Shown piece after piece: positions 13,940 to 21,190 of a stretch of DNA of 26,732 bases. How positions within the stretch are numbered: the stretch's first letter is position 1; each line of letters starts with the position of its first letter. The notes beneath the pieces were generated by a model. That model saw only the letters and a program-made list of their open reading frames with translations, was not told where the DNA came from and ran no database searches. Where the stretch lies: positions 1 to 26,732 of the forward strand of contig CAYLHS010000026.1 in assembly GCA_964383535.1 (NCBI GenBank), written 5' to 3'. The position numbers were made by a program, and so were the translations under genes. Source of the DNA: CAYLHS01 sp964383535. Lineage in GTDB: Bacteria > Actinomycetota > Acidimicrobiia > Spongiisociales > UBA4744.

Positions 13940-15316
13940 GTGAGGAGCTGGGCCGAACCGTTCAAGATCAAGATGGTGGAGCCGATCAAGGTGACCACCA
14001 GGGACGAGCGCGAGGCGGCGATTCGTACCGCCGGCTACAACACGTTCCTGCTCCGTTCCGACGATGTGTACATCGACCTGCTGACCGACTCGGGCACGTC
14101 GGCCATGTCCGACTACCAGTGGGCGGGGTTGATGCTCGGAGATGAGGCCTACGCGGGCTCCAGGAGCTTCTACCATCTTGTGGAAGCCGTTCAGACCGTC
14201 TACGGATACCCGGAGCTGATCCCGACGCATCAGGGGCGGGGCGCCGAACACCTCCTCAGCCAGATTCTCATCAAGCCAGGAGACGTGATTCCAGGGAACA
14301 TGTACTTCACGACGACGCGGTTCCACCAGGAGTACGCGGGTGGGATGTTCGTCGACGTGATCGTCGACCAGGCACACGAACCGGCGAGCCGTTTCCCATT
14401 CAAGGGCAATGTGGATCTCGACAAACTGAAGGCGGTCGTCGACCGGTACGGCGCCGAGAGAGTGCCGTACATCTCGCTGGAGACGAACGTGAACATGGCG
14501 GGTGGCCAGCCGGTCTCGATGGCCAACCTGCGTGCGGTGTACGAGTACTGCCAGAGCCAGGGGATCCTCGTGATGCTGGACGCGACCCGCGCGCTCGAGA
14601 ATGCCTACTTCATCCAGCAGCGCGAGTCCGGCTACTTCGACACGTCGATCAAGGAGATCGTCCTCGAGATCTGCTCCTACTCGGATGGAGCGACCGTCTC
14701 TTCCAAGAAGGACAACCTCGTGAACATCGGCGGGTTCCTCGCGCTGCGCGACCCCGATCTCGCCGTCAGGGCGCGTGCTCTGCTCGTGGCCTTCGAGGGA
14801 CTCCACACCTACGGGGGCATGTCAGGGCGGGACATGGAGGCGCTCGCCAGAGGCATCGAAGAGATGGTCGCGACCGACGATCACGTGCGAGCTCGTGTCG
14901 GGCAGGTCGAGTACCTCGGGCATCAGCTCGAGAAGCTGGGGATCCCGATCGTGGAACCGATCGGTGGGCACGGGATCTTCCTCGACGCGATGGCGATCCT
15001 TCCGCAGATTCCTCAAGACCATTTCCCGGCACAGGCACTCACGGCAGCGCTCTACCTGGACTCGGGTGTTCGGGGCATGGAGCGAGGCATCGTGTCGGCC
15101 GGGCGTGACGCCGAGACGGGCGAGCACCACTATCCGAAGCTGGAGCTGGTGCGCATGGCCATTCCACGTCGTGTGTACACCCAGGCACATATGGACGTCG
15201 TCGCGGAGTCCGTCGTCAGCGTCTACGAGCATCGGGAGACGCTGCGTGGTCTCGAATTCACCTACGAACCGCCGGAACTGCGTTTCTTCCAGGCGAGGTT
15301 CCGTCCGTTGGGTTAG
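13940..15316 (+). CDS. tpl: Tyrosine phenol-lyase (beta-tyrosinase)
   Basis: The 458-aa PLP enzyme of the tryptophanase/tyrosine phenol-lyase (TPL) family splits L-tyrosine into phenol, pyruvate and ammonia. PLP residues are Asp214 and Arg217 in LDATRALENAYF and Lys257 in SSKKDNLVNIGG. Residues that separate TPL from tryptophanase read as TPL: Thr124 in NMYFTTTR (Asp in tryptophanase), Met380 and Arg382 in GVRGMERGI (Val and Ile in tryptophanase) and Phe449 in LRFFQARF (His in E. coli tryptophanase). These comparisons rest on my memory of the Citrobacter and E. coli sequences. The GTG at 13940 starts RSWAEPFKIKMVEP and has a GAGAGGAG ribosome site; an in-frame ATG 11 codons upstream has none. 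It may act with the divergent glutamate dehydrogenase in nitrogen use. Confidence 0.87.
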   Translation: MRSWAEPFKIKMVEPIKVTTRDEREAAIRTAGYNTFLLRSDDVYIDLLTDSGTSAMSDYQWAGLMLGDEAYAGSRSFYHLVEAVQTVYGYPELIPTHQGRGAEHLLSQILIKPGDVIPGNMYFTTTRFHQEYAGGMFVDVIVDQAHEPASRFPFKGNVDLDKLKAVVDRYGAERVPYISLETNVNMAGGQPVSMANLRAVYEYCQSQGILVMLDATRALENAYFIQQRESGYFDTSIKEIVLEICSYSDGATVSSKKDNLVNIGGFLALRDPDLAVRARALLVAFEGLHTYGGMSGRDMEALARGIEEMVATDDHVRARVGQVEYLGHQLEKLGIPIVEPIGGHGIFLDAMAILPQIPQDHFPAQALTAALYLDSGVRGMERGIVSAGRDAETGEHHYPKLELVRMAIPRRVYTQAHMDVVAESVVSVYEHRETLRGLEFTYEPPELRFFQARFRPLG

Positions 15317-15323
15317 ATGCGCC

Positions 15324-15329
15324 TAGGCT
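15324..15329 (+). promoter_or_regulatory. Probable -10 box TAGGCT for the CLC gene
   Basis: TAGGCT ends 10 nt before the ATG at 15340 and just after the tpl stop. With usual spacing, transcription would start at about 15337, giving a leader of only a few bases. Confidence 0.4.
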
Positions 15330-15339
15330 TCCAGGACTG

Positions 15340-17322
15340 ATGGCCCGGTTCTTCGATCGTGTGAGGGTGCGCCGCGCGCACGAGCAGTTCGAGACCGCGC
15401 GCTTTCTCGGTCTGGCGGTCATCGTCGGCGTGCTCGTCGGGGCGGGCGCGTCCCTCCTGATCTTCCTGGTCCAGTGGGTGCGAGACGAAGTCGCGCTGAT
15501 CCCGATGGGACGATGGGTGCCGCTGGTCGTGCTCCCTATCGGTATCTTGATCGCCTGGGTCGTCGCGAATCGATGGGCGCCCGAGGTGGAGGGTGACGGG
15601 GTGCCGGCGACGATCGAAGGCCTGGCGATCCGCTCTGGCTACCTGCCGACCCGATCGGTGATCTTCAAGTTCCTCGCGACGGTGCTCACCCTCGGAACCG
15701 GAGGGTCGGGTGGCCGAGAGGGACCAATCGTCCAGATCGGCGGCACGATCGGCTCGTCGATCGCCCGCCACACCAACCTGGGCGAGGATCAGGTACGGAG
15801 TCTCGTCGCCGCCGGCGCCGGTGCTGCGATCGGCGCGAGCTTCAACGCCCCGATCGCCGGCATGCTGTTCGCGATGGAGGTCATTCTGCGGACCCTGTCG
15901 GTCAGGCATCTCTCCGCAGTAGTGGTCGCGTCCGTCGCCGCCGCCGTCACGACGAAGACGCTCACCGGCGGCGAGCAGATCTTGAGGGCGCCGGCGTACG
16001 GGCTGATCGAGGGCAGGGAGTGGCAGGAGCTGCTGGTCTACGGGGCCGTTGGGATTGCCGCCGCCGTCTTGGCGTGGTGGTTTCTGCGGATGCTGGGCAC
16101 AACGGAGCGGCTCGCCAGCCGTCTTCCTGGGTGGACGCGCCCCGTTGCGATCGGACTGCTGATCGCGGCGGTGGGCGTCGCCGAACCCAACGTCCTCAGC
16201 ACAGGGCAGGACTTCGTCGCCAACATCGTCACGATATCCATGTCGGGGTCTCAGATCTGGTGGGTGCTCATGCTGCTCGTGGTGCTCAAGATGGCCGTGA
16301 CGTCGCTGACGATCGAGTCGGGGGGCTCGGGCGGTGCGTTCATGCCGAGCCTGTTCATTGGTGCCGCGTTCGGGGCCGGGCTCGCTGAGCTGCTCGCTCC
16401 CATCTGGACGCTGTCGCCGTTGCGGCCGGGTCCGTTCGCCGTCGTGGGAATGGCGGCCATGTTCGCCGCCGTGGCTCGGGCGCCCCTGACGTCGATCTTG
16501 ATCGTGTTCGAGATCACCCAGGACTACAAGCTGGTGCTGCCCCTGATGCTCGCCGTGTCGCTTGCCACGCTGATCACCGACGTATTGAGCCCGGAGAGCG
16601 TCTACACGATGCCACTGACTCGCAAGGGCATCCGGCTTGTGAAGTCCTCCGAAGTCGACGTCCTCGACGCCATCAAGGTCGGCGACGTGATGTCGTGGCA
16701 GGAGCCGCTCGCTCCGCACATGACGCTCGAGGAGGCCAAAGCGCTCCTGGGTCTTCACGGTCATCATGGAGCGGCGGTGCTTCAACAGGGCAAGCTGGTC
16801 GGTGTGTTGAGCATGTCGGACATCCTGCGTGCGACGGACACGGATATCGTTGCCGACGCGATGTCCGCCAAACCGGTGACCGTCACGGACCGGTTCCCGG
16901 TGAGCGAGGCCCTCGAGCGGATGGCCGCGCTCGGCGTGTCCCGCCTTCCTGTCGTGTCCGAGGATGACCCGACGCATCTCATCGGCATGTTCCGGAGAGA
17001 GGACGTCGTCAAGGCGTATCATGTCGCGCTCGGTGCAGCGACCGGCGTGCAGATGGCGAGAGACCGGCTTCGACGGAGAGCGGAGCCGGGAGTGTCCTTC
17101 TTCGAGGTTCAGGTCCCCGAACGTCTCAGCGGCCAGCTGCTCAAAGATGTCTCGTGGCCGACGGATTGCACGCTCGTTTCGGTGCGAAGGCGGACGGTCG
17201 TGTACGTGCCGCGGGGTGGCACCCGCCTCGAAACCGGGGACGTGGTGACCGTGTTCGGCACGACCGAAGCCAAGGATCAACTCATCGAGCTACTCGCTCA
17301 CGAGCAGGATGACGTTCAATAG
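15340..17322 (+). CDS. CLC chloride channel/transporter with CBS pair and TrkA_C domain
   Basis: The 660-aa membrane protein has a CLC core (about 20-425), two CBS domains (about 446-500 and 505-560) and a C-terminal TrkA_C/RCK_C-type domain (about 585-655). The gating glutamate is Glu127 in GGREGPIVQ. The anion-site loops are EGDGVP (84-89), where Asp86 replaces the Ser of GSGIP, and GGSGGAFMP (328-336). Tyr422 fits the central pore tyrosine. In PIAGMLFAMEVIL the first glutamate (E180) is kept, but the place of the proton-relay glutamate of E. coli ClC (E203) is Val181. This points to channel-like or uncoupled behaviour, though not proof. CBS and TrkA_C domains suggest control by nucleotides or another small ligand. 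No ribosome site is evident; the start is near-leaderless. Confidence 0.93.
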   Translation: MARFFDRVRVRRAHEQFETARFLGLAVIVGVLVGAGASLLIFLVQWVRDEVALIPMGRWVPLVVLPIGILIAWVVANRWAPEVEGDGVPATIEGLAIRSGYLPTRSVIFKFLATVLTLGTGGSGGREGPIVQIGGTIGSSIARHTNLGEDQVRSLVAAGAGAAIGASFNAPIAGMLFAMEVILRTLSVRHLSAVVVASVAAAVTTKTLTGGEQILRAPAYGLIEGREWQELLVYGAVGIAAAVLAWWFLRMLGTTERLASRLPGWTRPVAIGLLIAAVGVAEPNVLSTGQDFVANIVTISMSGSQIWWVLMLLVVLKMAVTSLTIESGGSGGAFMPSLFIGAAFGAGLAELLAPIWTLSPLRPGPFAVVGMAAMFAAVARAPLTSILIVFEITQDYKLVLPLMLAVSLATLITDVLSPESVYTMPLTRKGIRLVKSSEVDVLDAIKVGDVMSWQEPLAPHMTLEEAKALLGLHGHHGAAVLQQGKLVGVLSMSDILRATDTDIVADAMSAKPVTVTDRFPVSEALERMAALGVSRLPVVSEDDPTHLIGMFRREDVVKAYHVALGAATGVQMARDRLRRRAEPGVSFFEVQVPERLSGQLLKDVSWPTDCTLVSVRRRTVVYVPRGGTRLETGDVVTVFGTTEAKDQLIELLAHEQDDVQ

Positions 17323-17343
17323 ACTGAAGACACAGGAGGAGTT

Positions 17344-17511
17344 GTGGGCGTTCGCAAGGGTATGCACGTACGCGAGCTGACCAAGAAGGTCGGCCAGGCC
17401 GCTCGTACGGGCGTCGTCCTGGCGGTCCGTGACGGGATTGTCGAGGTCCGGTGGGATGACGGGCACGTGAGCACACTGTCCGGAGCAATGTTGGTTCCCG
17501 TAGAGAAGTAG
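17344..17511 (+). CDS. Small basic protein, SH3/KOW-like (55 aa)
   Basis: A 55-codon gene starts at GTG 17344 with an excellent ribosome site (CAGGAGGAG) 4-5 nt upstream and ends with TAG at 17511. It is easy to miss because of its size. The sequence starts MGVRKGMHVRELTKKVGQ and continues with short beta-strand-like pieces (TGVVLAVRDGIVEVRWDDG, then VSTLSGAMLVPVE). The VRWDDGH block resembles the small-barrel proteins of the DUF1918 kind, so an SH3/KOW-type fold is my guess. It sits 21 nt after the CLC gene, and a TAGACT box at 17320-17325 could give it its own promoter. It converges with the histidine kinase gene with a 2-nt gap. Function is unknown. Confidence 0.75.
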   Translation: MGVRKGMHVRELTKKVGQAARTGVVLAVRDGIVEVRWDDGHVSTLSGAMLVPVEK

Positions 17512-17513
17512 AT

Positions 17514-20237
17514 TTAGGCGACTCCGGCCGCGGCGATGGCTTCCGCCGTGGGAAGGGTCAGCACGAACGTGCTCGTGGGTTCCCGCTGATAGGTGAGATC
17601 GCCGCCCATGAGCCTCGCAAGATGCCTCGATACGGTCAGGCCGAGACCGACCGAGTTTGGTTGGGTACCGGGCTGGTGGGCTCGGGCGTAGGGTTCGAAG
17701 ATCTCCTCCTCGAGTCCGGGGCTGATGCCGGGCCCGTCGTCGGAGACGCGCAACTCCATCTGGCCGTCGATGACGTTGGTTGCGAGGCGGACGTCCTTAC
17801 CGCCGTACCGGATGGCGTTCGTCAGGAGGTTCCGGATGATCTGGCGGAGACGTGTCGGGTCCGCCCAGACGTCCGTCGAGGAAATGTCGACGCCGATGCG
17901 GGTGCGGTCGTGTGCTCCGAGCCCCGCGATGACACCGTCGATCTGGTCTTTGACATCGGTTGTCTCCGGTCGCACCATGACCTTGCCGATGTCGGCCCGC
18001 GCAGCCACGAGGAGGTCTTCGACGATGTCGGCGACTTCGGTTGCCTGGTCGGCGATGAGGCCGATGAATTCGGTGATCTCGTCGGTGGCGAACATCTCCC
18101 ACGACTTGCGGAGCTCCTGTGCGAGACCCACCACGGCGGTGAGAGGCGTCCGCAGCTCGTGTGAGACCGACGCGACGAACTCGTCTTTCGACGCGACGAG
18201 GTGTTCGAGGCGGCGTTGCGTCTCGGCTCGTTCGACGAGATCCCTGAACGTGGCGGAGAAGTGCGTGATCATCCCGTTGCCGTCGCGGTGCGCAACGACG
18301 ACCGCTGAACCAGGAATGAGGTCGCCGGCAGGGGAGCGAAGGCTGATGTCACCTCTCCATACACTGTCGGTGAGGAGCTCTTCGAAGATCTCGTGTACAC
18401 CGGGCCCGTGGGAATCATCGATCATCTCGGAGATGTCGAGGGCGCTTGTGATGGCGTCTGGCCCGTACCAGTCGCGAGCCGCCTTGTTCGCGTAGATGAG
18501 GCGACCCTGGAAGTCGAGCGTGATGACCAGATCCGACGTCGCCTCGAGGATCTTGATCATGTGGTCACGGTCTGACTCGGCCGAGCGCTGATCTGTGATG
18601 TTCCGGATGAGACCGATCATGAGTTCAGGGTCGCCGTCCTCGTTGCGAACGAGCGTCACGGCCAGCTCGATCCAGATCATGTGGCCGTCGGCGTGTACGT
18701 AGCGTTTGACGAGACGGTATGAGGGAATCTCGCCGGCGACGAGCCTGTGGTTCAGGTCGTCGTCGAGTGCACGGTCGTCGGGGTGTGTCAGACGGGAGAC
18801 ATCGGTACCGCGGAGATCTTCGATCGGGTGTCCGACCATCCGCGTCAATTCTGTGTTTGCTGCGACGATCCGGCGGTCCATGTCGACGGCGAGGACACCG
18901 ATGGGTGCGTGTTCGAAGATCGCTCTGAACCGTGCCTCCGACTCGCGCAACGCGCTCTCTGCATCGTGTCGGGAGGTGGTGTCGACGAGCGCGCCCTCGT
19001 AGTAGGCGATGCCGCCATCTTCGTCGTAGACGACCCGCGAGCTGTCTCTGACCCAGATGCACCGCCCGTCGTGGGTGCGGAGCTGCGATTCCACGCCGAG
19101 GAGCCGGCCTTCTGCTTCGAGCTGCCCCGTCATCTGGTCACGTCCGCTCGGATCGACGTACGCCGTGGTGACATCCATCTGGAGCATGGTTTCCCTGTTG
19201 GGGAAGCCGAGCAGCTCGACGAGGGCGGGGTTGGCGTCGAGGATCGTGCCATCGGGGCTGGTTCGGTAGAGGGCGACGGGGATGCCTTCGAACAGGCCCC
19301 GGTATCTGCGCTCCGACGAGGAGAGTGCTTGCTCGGCCGCTTTCTGCTCAGAGATGTCGGTGAACTGGGCGAAGTAGGAGGTGGGGGCGCCGTTGTCCTC
19401 GTGGATCAACGTGACGACCACACTGGCCCAGAACTCCGATCCGTCGGCACGCACGACCCTGTCCTCTGCTCTCCAGTGGGTCGGCCCGCCCTTGAGCGAG
19501 GCGGCCAGTCGCTCCTCTCCGCCAGCGTGATCGTCGACCTTGATCAAGTCGTGCCACGTCATGGTGCGGAGCTGGTCTTGCGTGTAGCCGACCTCTTCGC
19601 AGCACGCCTGGTTGGCCTGGCTGATCACGCCGTCGAGACCAAAGACGACCATGCCCATGGCGGAGTTGTCGAACGACAGCCGTAGTCGCTTCTGACTTGC
19701 AGCCAGATTCTGATCCGCGCGATCCAGGATGTCCGAGAGGTTCAACACCAGGATTCCCACCAACACGATCATGACCAGGGGGAGAGCAAACTCCACGAAC
19801 CGATCTACCCAGGTGAGACCGCTCTGAGAGAAGTAGGGAAGCGCTCGATCGCTCGAGAGGATGCTCCCGGCTGCGACCGCGACGGTCGTGGCGATCATCT
19901 GGCCGATCAGGGCGATCGCTCGTCGTCTGGATAGCAGGATGGGGGCGACGACAGTGATGCTTGCGAGGATGAGGTAGACGGCAGGGGTCGATCCGAAGAA
20001 CCACCAGACGAGTCCCGTACCTGCGACGTCGTACGCAAATCCCCACACCGGATCTGCTTTCCTGAACCAGAAGGTGTTCAGGCAGATGCCGAGAAAGGCG
20101 CCGAGTACGAGCAGCGCCACCTTGGCAGAAGGCTCCATGGACCAGATGATCATGAGGACCGATGCGCCGACGAGATAGCCAAAAACTCGAAGGCGCACGA
20201 CTAGGCGCGTCAGGCGTTCTCGGGGCCTCGGGTCCAT
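17514..20237 (-). CDS. Membrane-bound multi-PAS sensor histidine kinase
   Basis: The 907-aa sensor has about six membrane helices in residues 15-168, then four PAS domains at about 183-300, 308-425, 433-550 and 558-670, several followed by PAC-type ends (TDISEQ, VDTTSR, RNITDQ). The HisKA domain has the phospho-acceptor His693 in SVSHELRTPLT. The HATPase domain has the N-box NLLTNAIRYGG (803-813), G1 DDGPGIS (833-839) and G2 GLGLTVS (864-870). All catalytic motifs are intact. It lacks a receiver domain, and no response regulator lies beside it, so its partner is elsewhere. The PAS domains show no obvious haem or flavin cysteine signature. The ATG at 20237 has no strong ribosome site, so the true start could differ. 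An inverted repeat lies just upstream. Confidence 0.92.
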   Translation of the reverse strand: MDPRPRERLTRLVVRLRVFGYLVGASVLMIIWSMEPSAKVALLVLGAFLGICLNTFWFRKADPVWGFAYDVAGTGLVWWFFGSTPAVYLILASITVVAPILLSRRRAIALIGQMIATTVAVAAGSILSSDRALPYFSQSGLTWVDRFVEFALPLVMIVLVGILVLNLSDILDRADQNLAASQKRLRLSFDNSAMGMVVFGLDGVISQANQACCEEVGYTQDQLRTMTWHDLIKVDDHAGGEERLAASLKGGPTHWRAEDRVVRADGSEFWASVVVTLIHEDNGAPTSYFAQFTDISEQKAAEQALSSSERRYRGLFEGIPVALYRTSPDGTILDANPALVELLGFPNRETMLQMDVTTAYVDPSGRDQMTGQLEAEGRLLGVESQLRTHDGRCIWVRDSSRVVYDEDGGIAYYEGALVDTTSRHDAESALRESEARFRAIFEHAPIGVLAVDMDRRIVAANTELTRMVGHPIEDLRGTDVSRLTHPDDRALDDDLNHRLVAGEIPSYRLVKRYVHADGHMIWIELAVTLVRNEDGDPELMIGLIRNITDQRSAESDRDHMIKILEATSDLVITLDFQGRLIYANKAARDWYGPDAITSALDISEMIDDSHGPGVHEIFEELLTDSVWRGDISLRSPAGDLIPGSAVVVAHRDGNGMITHFSATFRDLVERAETQRRLEHLVASKDEFVASVSHELRTPLTAVVGLAQELRKSWEMFATDEITEFIGLIADQATEVADIVEDLLVAARADIGKVMVRPETTDVKDQIDGVIAGLGAHDRTRIGVDISSTDVWADPTRLRQIIRNLLTNAIRYGGKDVRLATNVIDGQMELRVSDDGPGISPGLEEEIFEPYARAHQPGTQPNSVGLGLTVSRHLARLMGGDLTYQREPTSTFVLTLPTAEAIAAAGVA

Positions 20238-20279
20238 GCATGGGGCATCGGCGTTCGCCGGAGTTGTCTTGAGAAAGAT

Positions 20280-20315
20280 GTGACTACAGACCTAGATGCC
20301 AAAGGGACTAGTCAC
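20280..20315. promoter_or_regulatory. Inverted repeat upstream of the histidine kinase
   Basis: GTGACTA (20280-20286) and TAGTCAC (20309-20315) are perfect complements separated by 22 nt. The right arm overlaps the palindrome GACTAGTC. It lies 43 nt upstream of the kinase ATG and just after the stop of bpa, so it may be an operator for the kinase or a structure ending bpa transcription. The GACT/GTCCC elements loosely recall NarL/DosR-type boxes, a weak similarity only. Confidence 0.4.
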
Positions 20316-20333
20316 TGCCGAAAGAGCGACGGG

Positions 20334-20759
20334 CTAGAGATACTGACCGGGCGGCTGCTCGGGAGCTTCCAGCGCCTTGCGGGCCCGAACCTCCTCGAGC
20401 TGCTGCTGAGCCGCCATCTGCTGGGTCCAGAGACTCGCCTGGATGCCGTGGAAGAGGCCTTCGAGCCACCCGACGAGTTGTGCCTGTGCGATGCGCAACT
20501 CCGATTCGGAGGGGACTTGGGATGTGAGCGGCAGGAAGACCTCATCGAGTTCGTCGCGGAGGTCGTCGGAGAGGGCCTCTTTGAGCTCGGCGATGGTGCT
20601 GTTGTAGACCGCGAGGAGCCGTTTGCGACCCGCTTCGTCGAGCGGCGCCTGGCGGACTTCGTCGAGGGTTGCCCTGGTCATCGAGGCGATGCGAATGAGC
20701 TTGGTTGGCTGTGCGACGCTGGAATCGACGATCTCGGGCTCTGGTGCTTGTTCGTCCAT
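20334..20759 (-). CDS. bpa: Bacterial proteasome activator Bpa (PafE)
   Basis: The 141-aa protein matches the ATP-independent proteasome activator Bpa/PafE (formerly DUF2587), which forms a dodecameric ring on the 20S proteasome and opens its gate for unfolded substrates. Family blocks are visible: KLIRIASMTRATLDEVRQAP, SELRIAQAQLVGWLEGLFHG, and a long helix with QQMAAQQQLEEVRA. The protein ends in GQYL (138-141), the C-terminal gate-opening motif. A short acidic N-terminus and Pro-rich stretch before GQYL are also usual. The ATG has TAGGCT 7 nt upstream on the minus strand and no ribosome site, so its mRNA is probably leaderless. No proteasome core gene is in this window. Confidence 0.95.
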   Translation of the reverse strand: MDEQAPEPEIVDSSVAQPTKLIRIASMTRATLDEVRQAPLDEAGRKRLLAVYNSTIAELKEALSDDLRDELDEVFLPLTSQVPSESELRIAQAQLVGWLEGLFHGIQASLWTQQMAAQQQLEEVRARKALEAPEQPPGQYL

Positions 20760-20766
20760 GATCCGT

Positions 20767-20772
20767 AGCCTA
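20767..20772 (-). promoter_or_regulatory. Probable -10 box TAGGCT for leaderless bpa mRNA
   Basis: On the minus strand TAGGCT is followed by 7 nt and then the bpa ATG. No ribosome site is present. Confidence 0.5.
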
Positions 20773-20832
20773 CTGCTCCCTGGCGGCGAGGCATTGCGGT
20801 CTGTAGACTATCGTCAACCACCAAGGAGCGGC

Positions 20833-21042
20833 ATGGCCGAGCAGTACCCGGAGATCCTCGACACGGTGCACGTCGCCGAGCTGCTGGGCATGAACATCCA
20901 GATGGTGCGCAAGTACGCCCGTGAGGGACGCATCCCCGCCTACCGGCTCCCCGGGGGACGCACGTTCCGCTTCTTCCGTGACGAGATCATCGATTTCCTC
21001 AAGCAACATCGGGTGACCGAGCTCGTCGACGAGGAGGAATAG
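20833..21042 (+). CDS. Excisionase/MerR-type helix-turn-helix DNA-binding protein
   Basis: The 69-aa protein is a small winged-helix DNA-binding domain of the excisionase (HTH_17) kind. The pattern LDTVHVAELLGMNIQMVRKYAREGRIPAYRLPGGRTFRFF is split here as: first helix VHVAELLG, recognition helix IQMVRKYAREG, then wing PAYRLPGG and the RFFRDEIIDFL end. An acidic tail (VDEEE) closes it. I chose the ATG at 20833, which has an AAGGAG ribosome site 6 nt upstream; the frame is open further upstream but that part is a shadow of bpa. No integrase is nearby, so it is more likely a housekeeping-type regulator than a phage excisionase. It is divergent from bpa and may regulate it; this is inference. Confidence 0.88.
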   Translation: MAEQYPEILDTVHVAELLGMNIQMVRKYAREGRIPAYRLPGGRTFRFFRDEIIDFLKQHRVTELVDEEE

Positions 21043-21058
21043 GGGCCGCACATTCCCG

Positions 21059-21105
21059 TTCGTGCGTGAGGAGTGCCGAGGTTGTGGGCCTGGCTCGCGC
21101 ACGAA
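21059..21105. terminator. Long inverted repeat between convergent genes
   Basis: TTCGTGCGTGAG (21059-21070) can pair with CTCGCGCACGAA (21094-21105) over 12 bp with one G-T wobble and a 23-nt loop. It lies just after the stop of the DNA-binding protein gene and before the convergent unknown gene, a usual terminator place, although no T-run follows. Confidence 0.5.
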
Positions 21106-21190
21106 ACGGCGTGTCGGTCGGTCGCCGCTGTCAGCGCCTCTCAATGAAACCGCGCAGTAGCAGGATGTCGCACGATACGCTAAACTAACG

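Noticed and set aside
13940..15316. Tryptophanase as the product of this gene
   Set aside because: The four specificity positions read as tyrosine phenol-lyase (Thr, Met, Arg, Phe).
15313..17280. A 655-codon open frame on the minus strand opposite the CLC gene
   Set aside because: Composition is Arg/His/Asp/Gln-rich without domains, and the plus strand encodes a clear CLC protein. Long antisense frames are a by-product of GC-rich third codon positions.
20833..21042. Phage excisionase marking an integrated element near the proteasome activator
   Set aside because: No integrase, att repeats or other phage genes are visible; small HTH_17 proteins are common chromosomal regulators in actinobacteria.
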